Virus record (IMG/VR): IMGVR_UViG_3300042295_001659
Coordinates: 1-47,650 of that record
Source of the DNA: a virus
Length of the DNA: 47,650 bases
Direction: 5' to 3' (one strand)
In this document: piece by piece, positions 6,983 to 12,827 of the stretch
How the letters are laid out: the number at the start of each line of letters is the position of its first letter
How positions within the stretch are numbered: the stretch's first letter is position 1
The notes under the pieces: generated by a model
Databases searched by the model: none
Seen by the model: only the letters and a program-made list of their open reading frames with translations
Told to the model about the DNA's origin: nothing
Position numbers and translations under genes: made by a program

Positions 6983-7077
6983 CAGACGTCGTACGTTTTC
7001 GAGAGTTGGTTAACTGAGTGGAACAGCAGGACCAACCAGATTATAGACGTGGTGGTGAAGAGGAAACCGGTTCCCAT
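6982..7077 (-). CDS. 31-residue membrane peptide directly following hli
   Basis: A 31-residue reading frame starting MGTGFLFTTTSIIWLVLLFH with a single hydrophobic helix at about residues 4-20 and a short polar tail. Its ATG overlaps the hli stop (ATGA) and its TGA overlaps the next ATG (TGATG), which argues strongly for translation. The size resembles one-helix photosystem or cytochrome b6f subunits (Psb/Pet families), but the sequence matches none that I can recall. A thylakoid-membrane partner of the Hli protein is an attractive but unproven idea. Confidence 0.65.
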   Translation of the reverse strand: MGTGFLFTTTSIIWLVLLFHSVNQLSKTYDV

Positions 7078-7277
7078 CACCAGATTCCGGGGATGATTTG
7101 TCCAGTCAGTGCGTAGGCGCCCATGGCTGCAATCACGCCCAGCATCGCCAGACGGCCATTGAGCATTTCAGCTTTTTCGTTGTGAGTCACGGAGAAGTCC
7201 TTGTTGGGATCGATGTACATTTTAGGTTCTTTGGCCCAGGCATTCATTTGGCCAAATTCATTTTTGGTTACGGTCAT
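7077..7277 (-). CDS. hli: High-light-inducible protein (chlorophyll-binding one-helix protein)
   Basis: A 66-residue protein with the diagnostic motif AEMLNGRLAMLGVIAAMGAY at residues 36-55 (ExxNGRxAMxG), the chlorophyll a/b-binding-like helix of Hli/SCP proteins. These bind pigment and protect photosystems from excess light. Cyanophages carry them to keep the host's photosynthesis running during infection. The N-terminal 35 residues are soluble and lead into the single thylakoid helix, and the protein ends TGQIIPGIW, typical of the phage form. An extended -10 box at 7302-7310 ends 24 nt upstream of the start. The gene is followed without a gap by the 31-residue membrane peptide. Confidence 0.97.
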   Translation of the reverse strand: MTVTKNEFGQMNAWAKEPKMYIDPNKDFSVTHNEKAEMLNGRLAMLGVIAAMGAYALTGQIIPGIW

Positions 7278-7301
7278 GTCTGAGCCGCAGAGTACACCAA
7301 T

Positions 7302-7310
7302 AGTGTAACA
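7302..7310 (-). promoter_or_regulatory. Extended -10 promoter for hli
   Basis: On the minus strand this reads TGTTACACT (TGn plus TACACT), 24 nt upstream of the hli ATG. It lies in the 54-nt gap between hli and the preceding small gene. No convincing -35 is visible, as expected for an extended -10 promoter. Confidence 0.55.
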
Positions 7311-7331
7311 AGTGTTAACTCCCAGTACACC

Positions 7332-7475
7332 TCACTCTTCCGACTTTTCTTCCTTTTCGCGCTTCTTCTGAAGCTTGCGGAACTGAAGCCACTTCTTGAA
7401 GTATTCCAGCTCAGCAGCGGAGTAGAGCTCTGGATGCTTGAGAGCGATCTTAACCAGTTTCTTCTTCTTTGTCAT
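7332..7475 (-). CDS. Small charged protein, 47 residues
   Basis: A 47-residue, Lys/Glu-rich helical protein starting MTKKKKLVKIALKHPELYSA and ending in an acidic/basic tail. The pattern LKHPELY followed by ELEYFKKWLQ is one I recognise from small conserved cyanophage proteins. The ATG overlaps the speD stop (ATGA), so it is co-translated with speD. Function unknown. Confidence 0.8.
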   Translation of the reverse strand: MTKKKKLVKIALKHPELYSAAELEYFKKWLQFRKLQKKREKEEKSEE

Positions 7476-7825
7476 CGTTCAATCACCGTGATGTCAAGGT
7501 GAGAGCGGCACATGGCGGTGCAGAAGAACTCGGCGATTTGCCGTGAGTCCCTACCACCACACGTGAACACATCCACAGCCGCTTTCCCTTCTTCGGGCCA
7601 CGTGTGGATGCTGATGTGTGATTCGGCCAGCAAGATGATGCCGGTCAGCCCCTGGGGGTCAAATTGGTGGATTTGTGGCTCATAGAGAGCCGCCAAACCA
7701 AAAGTGGTGACGGTTCGTCTGAACGCGTCCTCCAGCCTTTCCCTGCTATTCAGGTCTGCAAAATCGGCCCCAGAAATGTGGGCTAACGCGTGCTTGCCAA
7801 GTCCCAATTCACAAAATCTCCGCAT
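7472..7825 (-). CDS. speD: S-adenosylmethionine decarboxylase proenzyme
   Basis: A 117-residue protein of the prokaryotic AdoMet decarboxylase family, which makes decarboxylated AdoMet, the aminopropyl donor for spermidine. The proenzyme cleaves itself to form a pyruvoyl group. The cleavage site ESHISIHTWPE is present, with the E68-S69 bond expected to break and His74 conserved, and FTCGG supplies Cys89. The length matches the bacterial class. SpeD is a known cyanophage auxiliary metabolic gene. No spermidine synthase gene is visible in this window, so the product probably feeds a host enzyme. It overlaps the upstream gene by 17 nt and the next by 4 nt. Confidence 0.95.
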   Translation of the reverse strand: MRRFCELGLGKHALAHISGADFADLNSRERLEDAFRRTVTTFGLAALYEPQIHQFDPQGLTGIILLAESHISIHTWPEEGKAAVDVFTCGGRDSRQIAEFFCTAMCRSHLDITVIER

Positions 7826-8006
7826 GGATGAGTTGGTAATTACTGTCTAAACTAAGTAAGGTCTCCTTGTCGAAGAAGAAAATGTCATAGTCGGTGCCGC
7901 TTGGAAAGAACACCTCGTATTGAGTCTCAGTTTCGTTGAAGATGAAAGCCTCTTCGCCCTCACCCCCCAAAACTGGATACATTTTGATCTTTCTGATTCG
8001 ACCCAT
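7809..8006 (-). CDS. Small hypothetical protein upstream of speD
   Basis: A 65-residue protein starting MGRIRKIKMYPVLGGEGEE. The basic N-terminus is followed by an acidic beta-rich part (AFIFNETETQYEVFFPSG, then DYDIFFFDKE). A TTG one codon earlier is possible, but the ATG is preferred. It overlaps the thioredoxin-like gene by 47 nt and speD by 17 nt, so it belongs to the same unit. No recognised domain. Confidence 0.7.
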   Translation of the reverse strand: MGRIRKIKMYPVLGGEGEEAFIFNETETQYEVFFPSGTDYDIFFFDKETLLSLDSNYQLIHAEIL

Positions 8007-8313
8007 CAATGATCTCCGCCAACTTCTCTTTCAGTTCCTTGGCGGTTTGTTCGCCAACGATGTGGCCAAGATATTTTTTACCCTCAGTGACGATGTATGC
8101 TGGAAGATCCAAGGTGTAGTCCGCGTTGCACGCGTACTGCTCCACATATTGGGCGATCATGCACTCAAACGCGTTCTCGTTATTGAGGCTGAGGAGATTA
8201 TCTAAGTTGACCGCTTCGGTCTTCAAATCCAACTCCGAAACGACAGACTTATCGTACGCGCCCATGGCCTCACACACGGGGCAATTCAAATCGAAAACTT
8301 TAGTGACGAGCAT
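7960..8313 (-). CDS. Thioredoxin-like protein (CPVC active site)
   Basis: A 117-residue protein with an N-terminal beta strand leading directly into the redox motif CPVC (C11, C14) and a later cis-proline-type element LPAYIV (P71), the two landmarks of the thioredoxin fold. Cys51 and Cys62 are extra. It is short compared with standard thioredoxin, closer to glutaredoxin or phage NrdH-like size. It could donate electrons to the phage ribonucleotide reductase, but that partner is inferred from the presence of nrdAB. It overlaps the upstream membrane-protein gene by 14 nt. Confidence 0.8.
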   Translation of the reverse strand: MLVTKVFDLNCPVCEAMGAYDKSVVSELDLKTEAVNLDNLLSLNNENAFECMIAQYVEQYACNADYTLDLPAYIVTEGKKYLGHIVGEQTAKELKEKLAEIIDGSNQKDQNVSSFGG

Positions 8314-8533
8314 GGCAGTTTAGAAAGTACTTGTATTCAGCGATACTGTTCTCACTCCAGCGAATGACGTCACAGCCCTTGTAAGTGTCCACAACCTCAA
8401 AGTTATTCTTGGATGCAGACGCATTGGGTGTTGCCGGCTTGAGAATTACATAAAACAGAAAGTAGATGGTTGAAAGGGAGGTCATCCCAATTACCGCACC
8501 AAGCATGGTGCCACGGCCGAAGTGGTCATTCAT
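8300..8533 (-). CDS. Small membrane protein with Cys-containing C-terminal domain
   Basis: A 77-residue protein taken from the ATG at 8533 (MNDHFGRGTMLGAV), which overlaps the preceding gene by 8 nt. A transmembrane segment spans about residues 10-32 (AVIGMTSLSTIYFLFYVIL), followed by a short domain with FEVVDTYKGCDVIRW and ending YFLNCHARH. The two cysteines might pair. I recognise the KGCDVIRW-type tail from small cyanophage membrane proteins of unknown function. Confidence 0.75.
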   Translation of the reverse strand: MNDHFGRGTMLGAVIGMTSLSTIYFLFYVILKPATPNASASKNNFEVVDTYKGCDVIRWSENSIAEYKYFLNCHARH

Positions 8534-8741
8534 TGCCACCCTCCAGCTCGGCAGCAATAGCAAGAATATCGCGAACGTTTACAACGGCAAGTCCGTGATC
8601 TCCGTCCACGTGATAGTTGTCGTATCCGGCCTGCTTAGCTAACGCGCGGAGGGCGGCTGCTGCAATCTCGTTAATTTGTGCAGGCCAGATTTTAAGTATG
8701 GCACTGTACACCGCCTGCGCGGCGGGGGAGAGGTCAGTCAT
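8526..8741 (-). CDS. Small hypothetical protein, family A copy 1 (LSPAAQAV)
   Basis: A 71-residue protein starting MTDLSPAAQAVYSAILKIWP and ending in a helix AIAAELEGGNE. The same N-terminal and C-terminal blocks occur in the protein encoded at 10221-10451, so these are paralogues with a diverged middle. The conserved block is also near-identical at the DNA level around the start codon. It overlaps the upstream gene by 4 nt and the downstream gene by 8 nt. Function unknown; I recall similar LSPAAQAV proteins in Synechococcus phages. Confidence 0.8.
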   Translation of the reverse strand: MTDLSPAAQAVYSAILKIWPAQINEIAAAALRALAKQAGYDNYHVDGDHGLAVVNVRDILAIAAELEGGNE

Positions 8742-9073
8742 TCGGGCAGCGCCTCCAGGGCGCGGCGGATGGTATCTACCTCGGATTCACTCCATAGATC
8801 TTTTGGATACTTGAGTGTCTCCAACGCCTGCTCCTTCAAGCTCGGCGGTTTAGGCCGGCGGGCGGTGCGGAGAAACCTGTGTACGTTGGACTCGCAAAGC
8901 ACTTCGTTAGAGAGCCACTCACAGCAAGCATCCAATTCGCAATCGGCGCCCCACTCGGCGGCGCGAGCGGCGATGAACTCTGAATACCCGTAAGGCTCAA
9001 AGTGAGTGCCTATCGCATCTTGATTCCACTCACGCACCAGCTCTGGCGGTGGGGTGAGTTTGGGGTCAGTCAT
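8738..9073 (-). CDS. Hypothetical protein, family B copy 1 (TPPPELV ... CCEWL)
   Basis: A 111-residue protein from the ATG at 9073 (MTDPKLTPPPELVREW). Blocks in order: TPPPELV near the N-terminus, AAEWGADCELDACCEWL in the middle, RRPKPPSLKEQALE, and the end IRRALEALPE. The same blocks in the same order occur in the protein at 9541-9900, so this is a duplicated gene. The adjacent cysteines and the basic-proline block suggest a small interaction module but no known fold. It overlaps its neighbours by 4 and 8 nt. Confidence 0.8.
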   Translation of the reverse strand: MTDPKLTPPPELVREWNQDAIGTHFEPYGYSEFIAARAAEWGADCELDACCEWLSNEVLCESNVHRFLRTARRPKPPSLKEQALETLKYPKDLWSESEVDTIRRALEALPE

Positions 9074-9329
9074 TGTTCTCATCTCTTACAACTACAAAGT
9101 GGCGTTGCGCCTCGGCGGGCAATTGATCGTAAACTTTCTGCTCGTCACGCAAGGATTTGTTCCAGGCTTGCACCATCAGCAGGTACATGCAGAGGGAGAG
9201 TTCGTAGGTGGTGATATCGGGTTTGGGGCGATACTTGAAACTTCGCCCATCCTCAAGCGCCTCCTGCAGGGAGGTATCCCCAAAGAAGTGAGCGAAGAAG
9301 TTAGCTGCGGTTCGATCGGTGTCAGTCAT
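9066..9329 (-). CDS. Small hypothetical protein (87 residues)
   Basis: An 87-residue protein starting MTDTDRTAANFFAHFFGDTS, mixed helix, with a YRPKPDITTYELSLCMYLLM segment that is hydrophobic but probably buried, not transmembrane. The start at 9329 overlaps the upstream stop in an ATGA junction. Function unknown; it is part of the small-gene run behind the sigma factor gene. Confidence 0.75.
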   Translation of the reverse strand: MTDTDRTAANFFAHFFGDTSLQEALEDGRSFKYRPKPDITTYELSLCMYLLMVQAWNKSLRDEQKVYDQLPAEAQRHFVVVRDENND

Positions 9330-9544
9330 TGCCGCCCCCATCGTTCCAGCACAGCGCGACCAAAGCGTTCCGCTTCTGCGTACAAAGCGAAATACCCCGC
9401 TTTTTCGTCCCACAGTGCATCCAGCTCCTCATCTGTTGGTTCAGAGGTTGCAAGCACCCACTCCCCCCCATTCCACATTTCAATGAGAGAGTTGTTCGGT
9501 TCTCCCTGCCATCTGAACTCTCCTGCATAAGGTTGATCAGTCAT
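9326..9544 (-). CDS. Small hypothetical protein (72 residues)
   Basis: A 72-residue acidic, tryptophan-rich protein beginning MTDQPYAGEFRWQGEPNNSL, with a C-terminal helix (FALYAEAERFGRAVLERWG). It overlaps both neighbours by 4 nt. No recognised motif; it may bind a partner protein through the exposed Trp-rich part, which is speculation. Confidence 0.75.
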   Translation of the reverse strand: MTDQPYAGEFRWQGEPNNSLIEMWNGGEWVLATSEPTDEELDALWDEKAGYFALYAEAERFGRAVLERWGRQ

Positions 9545-9900
9545 TCGGGCAAAGCCTCAATGGCGCGGCGGATGATGCTGCTATCAAACGTCATTTCTTC
9601 ACACCATTCCTCTGCCTCGTACCTCTTAAGTGCCTCCAGCGCCTGCTCCTTCAAGCTCGGCGGCTTGGGGCGGCGGGCGGCGCGGAGCTGTGGCTTTAGA
9701 TCGCCAACATCATCTAGCCACTCACAGCACGCCTCCAGCTCCTGGTCGGCACCCCATTGGGCGGCCTCGGTCAGTCTTTTTGCATAGGTTTCATCTGCTA
9801 CGGATCTTGCACGATGGCAGCCAAGGCCAAGCCCATGCGGTGCATCCATCCACTGCTCCACCAGCTCCGGCGGTGGGGTGATGGGGTGTTGGTCAGTCAT
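9541..9900 (-). CDS. Hypothetical protein, family B copy 2 (TPPPELV ... CCEWL)
   Basis: A 119-residue paralogue of the gene at 8738-9073: MTDQHPITPPPELVEQWMDA, then AAQWGADQELEACCEWLDD, RRPKPPSLKEQALEALK, and IRRALEALPE at the end. A longer frame extends upstream to 10035 without an aligned counterpart, and the paralogue supports the ATG at 9900. It overlaps the previous gene by 8 nt. Function unknown. Confidence 0.8.
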   Translation of the reverse strand: MTDQHPITPPPELVEQWMDAPHGLGLGCHRARSVADETYAKRLTEAAQWGADQELEACCEWLDDVGDLKPQLRAARRPKPPSLKEQALEALKRYEAEEWCEEMTFDSSIIRRAIEALPE

Positions 9901-10084
9901 TGCATGCCTCCTCTCTAAGTTCAGTTGTAATCCAATCAATCCGAGGACCAAACTCCTCCTCCAACCATATCGCCACTTCTCGAATTGCAGCGCGTGCTTC
10001 CGGTTGGCCAGTTGTTTTTGAACGTGCGTATTCAACGTAGATTGCGTGTTGAACCCGATTCACTAACGAGTCGTCGTCATTCAT
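9893..10084 (-). CDS. Small hypothetical protein (63 residues)
   Basis: A 63-residue acidic helical protein starting MNDDDSLVNRVQHAIYVEYA and ending ITTELREEACND. The ATG at 10084 overlaps the preceding TGA (ATGA), which decides the start against a longer frame extending to 10174. No recognised domain. Confidence 0.7.
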   Translation of the reverse strand: MNDDDSLVNRVQHAIYVEYARSKTTGQPEARAAIREVAIWLEEEFGPRIDWITTELREEACND

Positions 10085-10224
10085 TGCGAAACTCTCCGAA
10101 ACTCTTCCATAAACTCTGGACCCATTAGTTCTTCGATCTCCCCTGGCTTCAGGTTGTTGATCAGCTTCATGCACTCCTTGAATCGACGATCGTTCTCCTC
10201 CTCGTCGGGGATGCTGTCAGTCAT
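10081..10224 (-). CDS. Small acidic protein (47 residues)
   Basis: A 47-residue protein beginning MTDSIPDEEENDRRFKECMK, strongly charged and helical, ending EEFRRVSQ. Both ends are ATGA junctions with neighbouring genes, which supports translation. It may be a small regulator or anti-host protein, as small acidic phage proteins often are, but nothing in the sequence specifies this. Confidence 0.7.
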   Translation of the reverse strand: MTDSIPDEEENDRRFKECMKLINNLKPGEIEELMGPEFMEEFRRVSQ

Positions 10225-10451
10225 TGTGTCTCCAGTTCGTCGGCGATGGCGAGGATTGCCTCGCGAATGGCTTCATTTCTTGCGTCCATGCCAAAGTCAA
10301 ACTCACCGTGACCGGTGTAACAAGAGTAGTGCTCAGGAGCAACCTGATCCGCAGCAGCTCGTAGGGAGGCGGCGATGTCATCATTCCTGTACCAGGTTTT
10401 GCGGCCAGTAGCATCAAGCACTGCCTGCGCGGCGGGGGAGAGGTTAGTCAT
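10221..10451 (-). CDS. Small hypothetical protein, family A copy 2 (LSPAAQAV)
   Basis: A 76-residue paralogue of the gene at 8526-8741: MTNLSPAAQAVLDATGRKTW at the start and AILAIADELETQ at the end, with an unrelated, longer middle. The start at 10451 is chosen by matching the paralogue, though an in-frame ATG at 10460 exists. It lies directly downstream of the sigma factor gene and begins the small-gene run. Confidence 0.8.
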   Translation of the reverse strand: MTNLSPAAQAVLDATGRKTWYRNDDIAASLRAAADQVAPEHYSCYTGHGEFDFGMDARNEAIREAILAIADELETQ

Positions 10452-10459
10452 AGCTTTCA

Positions 10460-11068
10460 TCAAACGTAAGCCTCCAGTTCGGGATACAGCTTGCGAGCGC
10501 GATTGCGGAACTTGACCACATAAGATTGGACTGCCTGTTTGGTGAGGCCATACTTCTCAGCGATCTCGAAGTTACGAAGCTCACGGTTGCCGAACAGGCC
10601 GAACTTATCGCACAGAATTTGGGCACGCTTGGTATCGATGCCACCGCAGATCTCAACCATCATGTTGTGAATGATTTGAGAGGGCGGATCCATCTTCAGC
10701 TCCTTGCTCTCGGAGGGGTCCTCGAGGCGCTTGGCGAGGTCGGACTGCTCCACAGAAGTGGTGAAGTGAGGATGCTTCAGTTCGCGTCGAGCGAACGATT
10801 GAACACCACCACGAACGTAGGTGAACGCCAGAGTTAGGAAGCGAAAGCCACGCTCAGGCTCGAAAGCGAGGGCGGCCCGATGAACAGCGAGACGGCCTTC
10901 CTGAACGAGATCGTCGTACATGTGCGCAGGAGCCATCCAACCGTACTTGCGTGCGTACTTGTGAATCAGTGGCTCGTACTTCCGAATGAGGCGAGAGGTT
11001 GCTCGCTCGTCACCCAGCTTCACACGGGTCACCAGTTCCAGTTCTTCTGCGCGAGTGAGGTTTGCCAT
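10460..11068 (-). CDS. Phage-encoded sigma-70 family RNA polymerase sigma factor
   Basis: A 202-residue protein with both core-binding and DNA-binding parts of a sigma factor. Region 2 covers about residues 26-95: RLIRKYEPLIHKYARKYG, then DDLVQEGRLAVHRAALAFE and FRFLTLAFTYVRGGVQSF (the -10-recognising segment). Region 4 lies at about 142-195, with a helix-turn-helix FEIAEKYGLTKQAVQSYV. Region 1.1 is absent and the middle is short, as in group 3-4 sigmas. It would redirect host RNA polymerase, in the manner of T4 gp55. The gene has its own host-type extended -10 promoter overlapped by a palindrome. It is the best candidate reader of the GGGTAAAA motif in this window, which is inference. Confidence 0.88.
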   Translation of the reverse strand: MANLTRAEELELVTRVKLGDERATSRLIRKYEPLIHKYARKYGWMAPAHMYDDLVQEGRLAVHRAALAFEPERGFRFLTLAFTYVRGGVQSFARRELKHPHFTTSVEQSDLAKRLEDPSESKELKMDPPSQIIHNMMVEICGGIDTKRAQILCDKFGLFGNRELRNFEIAEKYGLTKQAVQSYVVKFRNRARKLYPELEAYV

Positions 11069-11094
11069 CAAGTGTTTCTTTTCTTTCTAGGATC

Positions 11095-11103
11095 ATTGTA
11101 CCA
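11095..11103 (-). promoter_or_regulatory. Extended -10 promoter for the sigma factor gene
   Basis: On the minus strand this reads TGGTACAAT (TGn plus TACAAT), 26 nt before the start codon at 11068. The palindrome at 11107-11120 lies just upstream, across the spacer region. Confidence 0.6.
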
Positions 11104-11106
11104 CGG

Positions 11107-11120
11107 CCAAGGGCCCTTGG
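11107..11120. promoter_or_regulatory. Perfect 14-bp palindrome upstream of the sigma promoter (possible operator)
   Basis: The sequence CCAAGGGCCCTTGG is a perfect inverted repeat beginning 3 bp upstream of the extended -10 box of the sigma gene. It could be an operator bound by a dimeric repressor, or part of a hairpin ending the upstream transcript. It lacks a T-tract, so a terminator is less likely. Confidence 0.4.
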
Positions 11121-11143
11121 AAACAGGGGCCTGTGCCACTTCG

Positions 11144-11371
11144 TCAACTGGCCTCCAGGCCGTCCATCGCCAAATCTAATTGTTTTTCCCGTTTCTCCCA
11201 AGTATCTCCACCTTCCTCTCCTCGGCATGGGTTCGCACATGGTTTTGAGGCATCGACTCGGTTGCACACCAAACCTGCCAGATCAATCTCACGAGCTGGT
11301 TTGCCTGTGGCCCAATATAACTGTCCACCTAACCAGTGAGCTCCGCATGTCTCACACGTCTTGGTCTCCAT
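11144..11371 (-). CDS. Small zinc-ribbon-like protein
   Basis: A 75-residue protein from the ATG at 11371 (METKTCETCGAHWLGGQLYW) with a CxxC pair and later cysteines in LVCNRVDASKPCANPCRG, together a plausible metal-binding arrangement of five to six cysteines, then GGDTWEKRE. I recognise the CGAHWLGGQLYWATG/NPCRG arrangement from cyanophage hypotheticals. It overlaps the dCMP deaminase gene by 20 nt. It probably binds zinc; its role is unknown. Confidence 0.75.
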   Translation of the reverse strand: METKTCETCGAHWLGGQLYWATGKPAREIDLAGLVCNRVDASKPCANPCRGEEGGDTWEKREKQLDLAMDGLEAS

Positions 11372-11876
11372 TGAGATCAGCCTCCGAATAGTAAAGGATT
11401 CGCACTCCAGACTCAACCAAAATATCACTGGCGATTCGGAAATTCGTCCTCCACCTTTCCGGAGAGTGCGCCGGATTTGGACAAACAACCACCTTCACTC
11501 CGGCTTGAATCAGGGCAGCTGCGCACTGACTGCAGGGCGGGAAGGTTACGTACGCGGTGCAGGATTCTGTGTTAGCACCGTTTTTTGCCGCGTTGAACAG
11601 CGCGTTCTTTTCGGCGTGCACGACAACTGAGAGCTTGTACTCTCGATTGGCGTACAAATCAAGTGAGTCGGACAGTGTGGCTGGGAAGCCATTGTATCCT
11701 GTAGCCAGAATACGGCGATCCTTCACCAACACGCAACCAACCGTTGTCCCTGGATCTTTCGACCACGACTGGACTTCCTCAGCAATGCGGAGAAACCTAA
11801 GATCCCACTTATCCAAAAAGCGGTTGCGGGAGTTCTGTGAGTTCTGCAAGTGCGAAGGTGAAGTTGGTTGTGACAT
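11352..11876 (-). CDS. dCMP deaminase
   Basis: A 174-residue zinc-dependent deoxycytidylate deaminase, converting dCMP to dUMP, the substrate for thymidylate synthase; the phage thyX is at 25721-26545. The zinc motif is complete: H87-A-E89 (VVHAEKNALF) and P114-C115-x-x-C118 (TFPPCSQC). The region around KWDLRFLRIAEEVQSWS starts the conserved domain at about residue 23. The ATG at 11876 gives a 68-nt overlap with the upstream gene, so a TTG near 11817 is an alternative start, although no clear Shine-Dalgarno supports it. Part of the operon from the promoter at 12076. Confidence 0.92.
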   Translation of the reverse strand: MSQPTSPSHLQNSQNSRNRFLDKWDLRFLRIAEEVQSWSKDPGTTVGCVLVKDRRILATGYNGFPATLSDSLDLYANREYKLSVVVHAEKNALFNAAKNGANTESCTAYVTFPPCSQCAAALIQAGVKVVVCPNPAHSPERWRTNFRIASDILVESGVRILYYSEADLNGDQDV

Positions 11877-12054
11877 CTTCTTTCGAGTCGTAGTCAATGT
11901 GGTAGTCGTTCGACATTTCAACGAAGCCGTTCCAATGCCCCCGAAGTTCGGAAAGACCAAATTCCACTTGGATGAAGGAGAGAAGCAGAGCGACCTCCTC
12001 GTCCACCGTGGCAAGTTCGAAGATGTCATCGAGACAGCATTGGGAAGCTTTCAT
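11809..12054 (-). CDS. Small hypothetical protein (81 residues)
   Basis: An 81-residue acidic protein starting MKASQCCLDDIFELATVDEE, mostly helical with a hydrophobic core segment (VALLLSFIQVEFGL). It is the first gene downstream of an extended -10 box and overlaps the dCMP deaminase start. No recognised motif and no membrane prediction from inspection. Confidence 0.65.
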   Translation of the reverse strand: MKASQCCLDDIFELATVDEEVALLLSFIQVEFGLSELRGHWNGFVEMSNDYHIDYDSKEDVTTNFTFALAELTELPQPLFG

Positions 12055-12075
12055 CGTGGGTTGTCAGACATCCCT

Positions 12076-12084
12076 ATTGTATCA
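12076..12084 (-). promoter_or_regulatory. Extended -10 promoter for the dCMP deaminase operon
   Basis: On the minus strand this reads TGATACAAT (TGn plus TACAAT), 21 nt before the ATG at 12054, in the short gap after the gene ending at 12105. Confidence 0.55.
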
Positions 12085-12104
12085 TGTTGGGGACAAAAGG
12101 ACAC

Positions 12105-12611
12105 TCAATTGGACTCAAAGAGAAGATTTTCCTCCTCCATGTCCTCCCACATCAGGAATGCGAGATCGATGTAGAATCTCAGCTCGTTTTTGGTCGTTCC
12201 GATGAGTTTGCCCCAGTGCTTGACGATGTGACTGAAGATCTCGACGTCCACATCAAATCGGGACGCGTTAATTTGTGGCATTATGACTGAGGTTCGTCCA
12301 ACTCCGTTGGTCTCACCACGGTAGTGGACTGACACTCCCTTAATCCCGTAGTAGTGCGGGATGCGATAAATCTCCTGAACGTGGTCCGCGTGAGACAAAA
12401 ACGCGACAAACCGCTGATATTCGGGATCCTCGACCACCAGCTGACGAAAGAGAGCCATAGCGTCATCATGCATGTCAAGATGCGCGTGCTCATCTGGATC
12501 CACAGTGATGTGGGCACCGTAGAATTCGGTCGCGTGATGACCAGACTCACCTCGTTTGGCGATGAGGTCTTTAAGTTGTGCTGTGGGATCTGCGAGACGT
12601 GACCTTGACAT
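12105..12611 (-). CDS. Hypothetical protein (168 residues)
   Basis: A 168-residue soluble protein starting MSRSRLADPTAQLKDLIAKR. It is rich in His and Asp (HHATEFYGAHITVDPDEHAH), which could bind metal, then has IPHYYGIKGVSVHYRGET and an acidic C-terminus (MWEDMEEENLLFESN). It lies at the end of the replication operon that starts with the helicase. I do not recognise the family. Confidence 0.75.
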   Translation of the reverse strand: MSRSRLADPTAQLKDLIAKRGESGHHATEFYGAHITVDPDEHAHLDMHDDAMALFRQLVVEDPEYQRFVAFLSHADHVQEIYRIPHYYGIKGVSVHYRGETNGVGRTSVIMPQINASRFDVDVEIFSHIVKHWGKLIGTTKNELRFYIDLAFLMWEDMEEENLLFESN

Positions 12612-12614
12612 TGT

Positions 12615-12827
12615 TTAGGAAGCGCTTGGGAAGAAGCCGCTGCTAGTGTGGGGCTTGGGTTGTTGTTTTGTTCGAGGCGTTAATGTGTCCTCTTTTTGAG
12701 GATATTTGGCAATGTTGTCAATTATCTCGTTGACTTTGCCCTTACTTTCGTTAGAGAAATCCCCGAAATATCTCGCGACGCTTCCATCGTCTGGTGCGTC
12801 AGATTGGACATTAAGAACTCCTGCCAT
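12615..12827 (-). CDS. Small hypothetical protein overlapped by the GIY-YIG gene
   Basis: A 70-residue protein from the ATG at 12827 (MAGVLNVQSDAPDDGSVARY), preceded by a strong Shine-Dalgarno (AGAGG) at good spacing. The middle is charged and helical (KGKVNEIIDNIAKYPQKED) and the tail is Thr/Pro/Ser-rich. Its first 105 nt overlap the 3' end of the GIY-YIG endonuclease gene in another frame, so the gene probably existed before the endonuclease inserted upstream. Function unknown. Confidence 0.65.
   Translation of the reverse strand: MAGVLNVQSDAPDDGSVARYFGDFSNESKGKVNEIIDNIAKYPQKEDTLTPRTKQQPKPHTSSGFFPSAS

Noticed and set aside
8076-8083. A perfect GGGTAAAA inside the thioredoxin-like gene
   Set aside because: It is internal to coding sequence (Glu-Gly-Lys-Lys) and 69 nt from the next start codon, so it fits chance.
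9541-10035. Longer N-terminus for family B copy 2
   Set aside because: The extra part has no counterpart in the paralogue and overlaps the neighbouring gene; the ATG at 9900 matches the paralogue.
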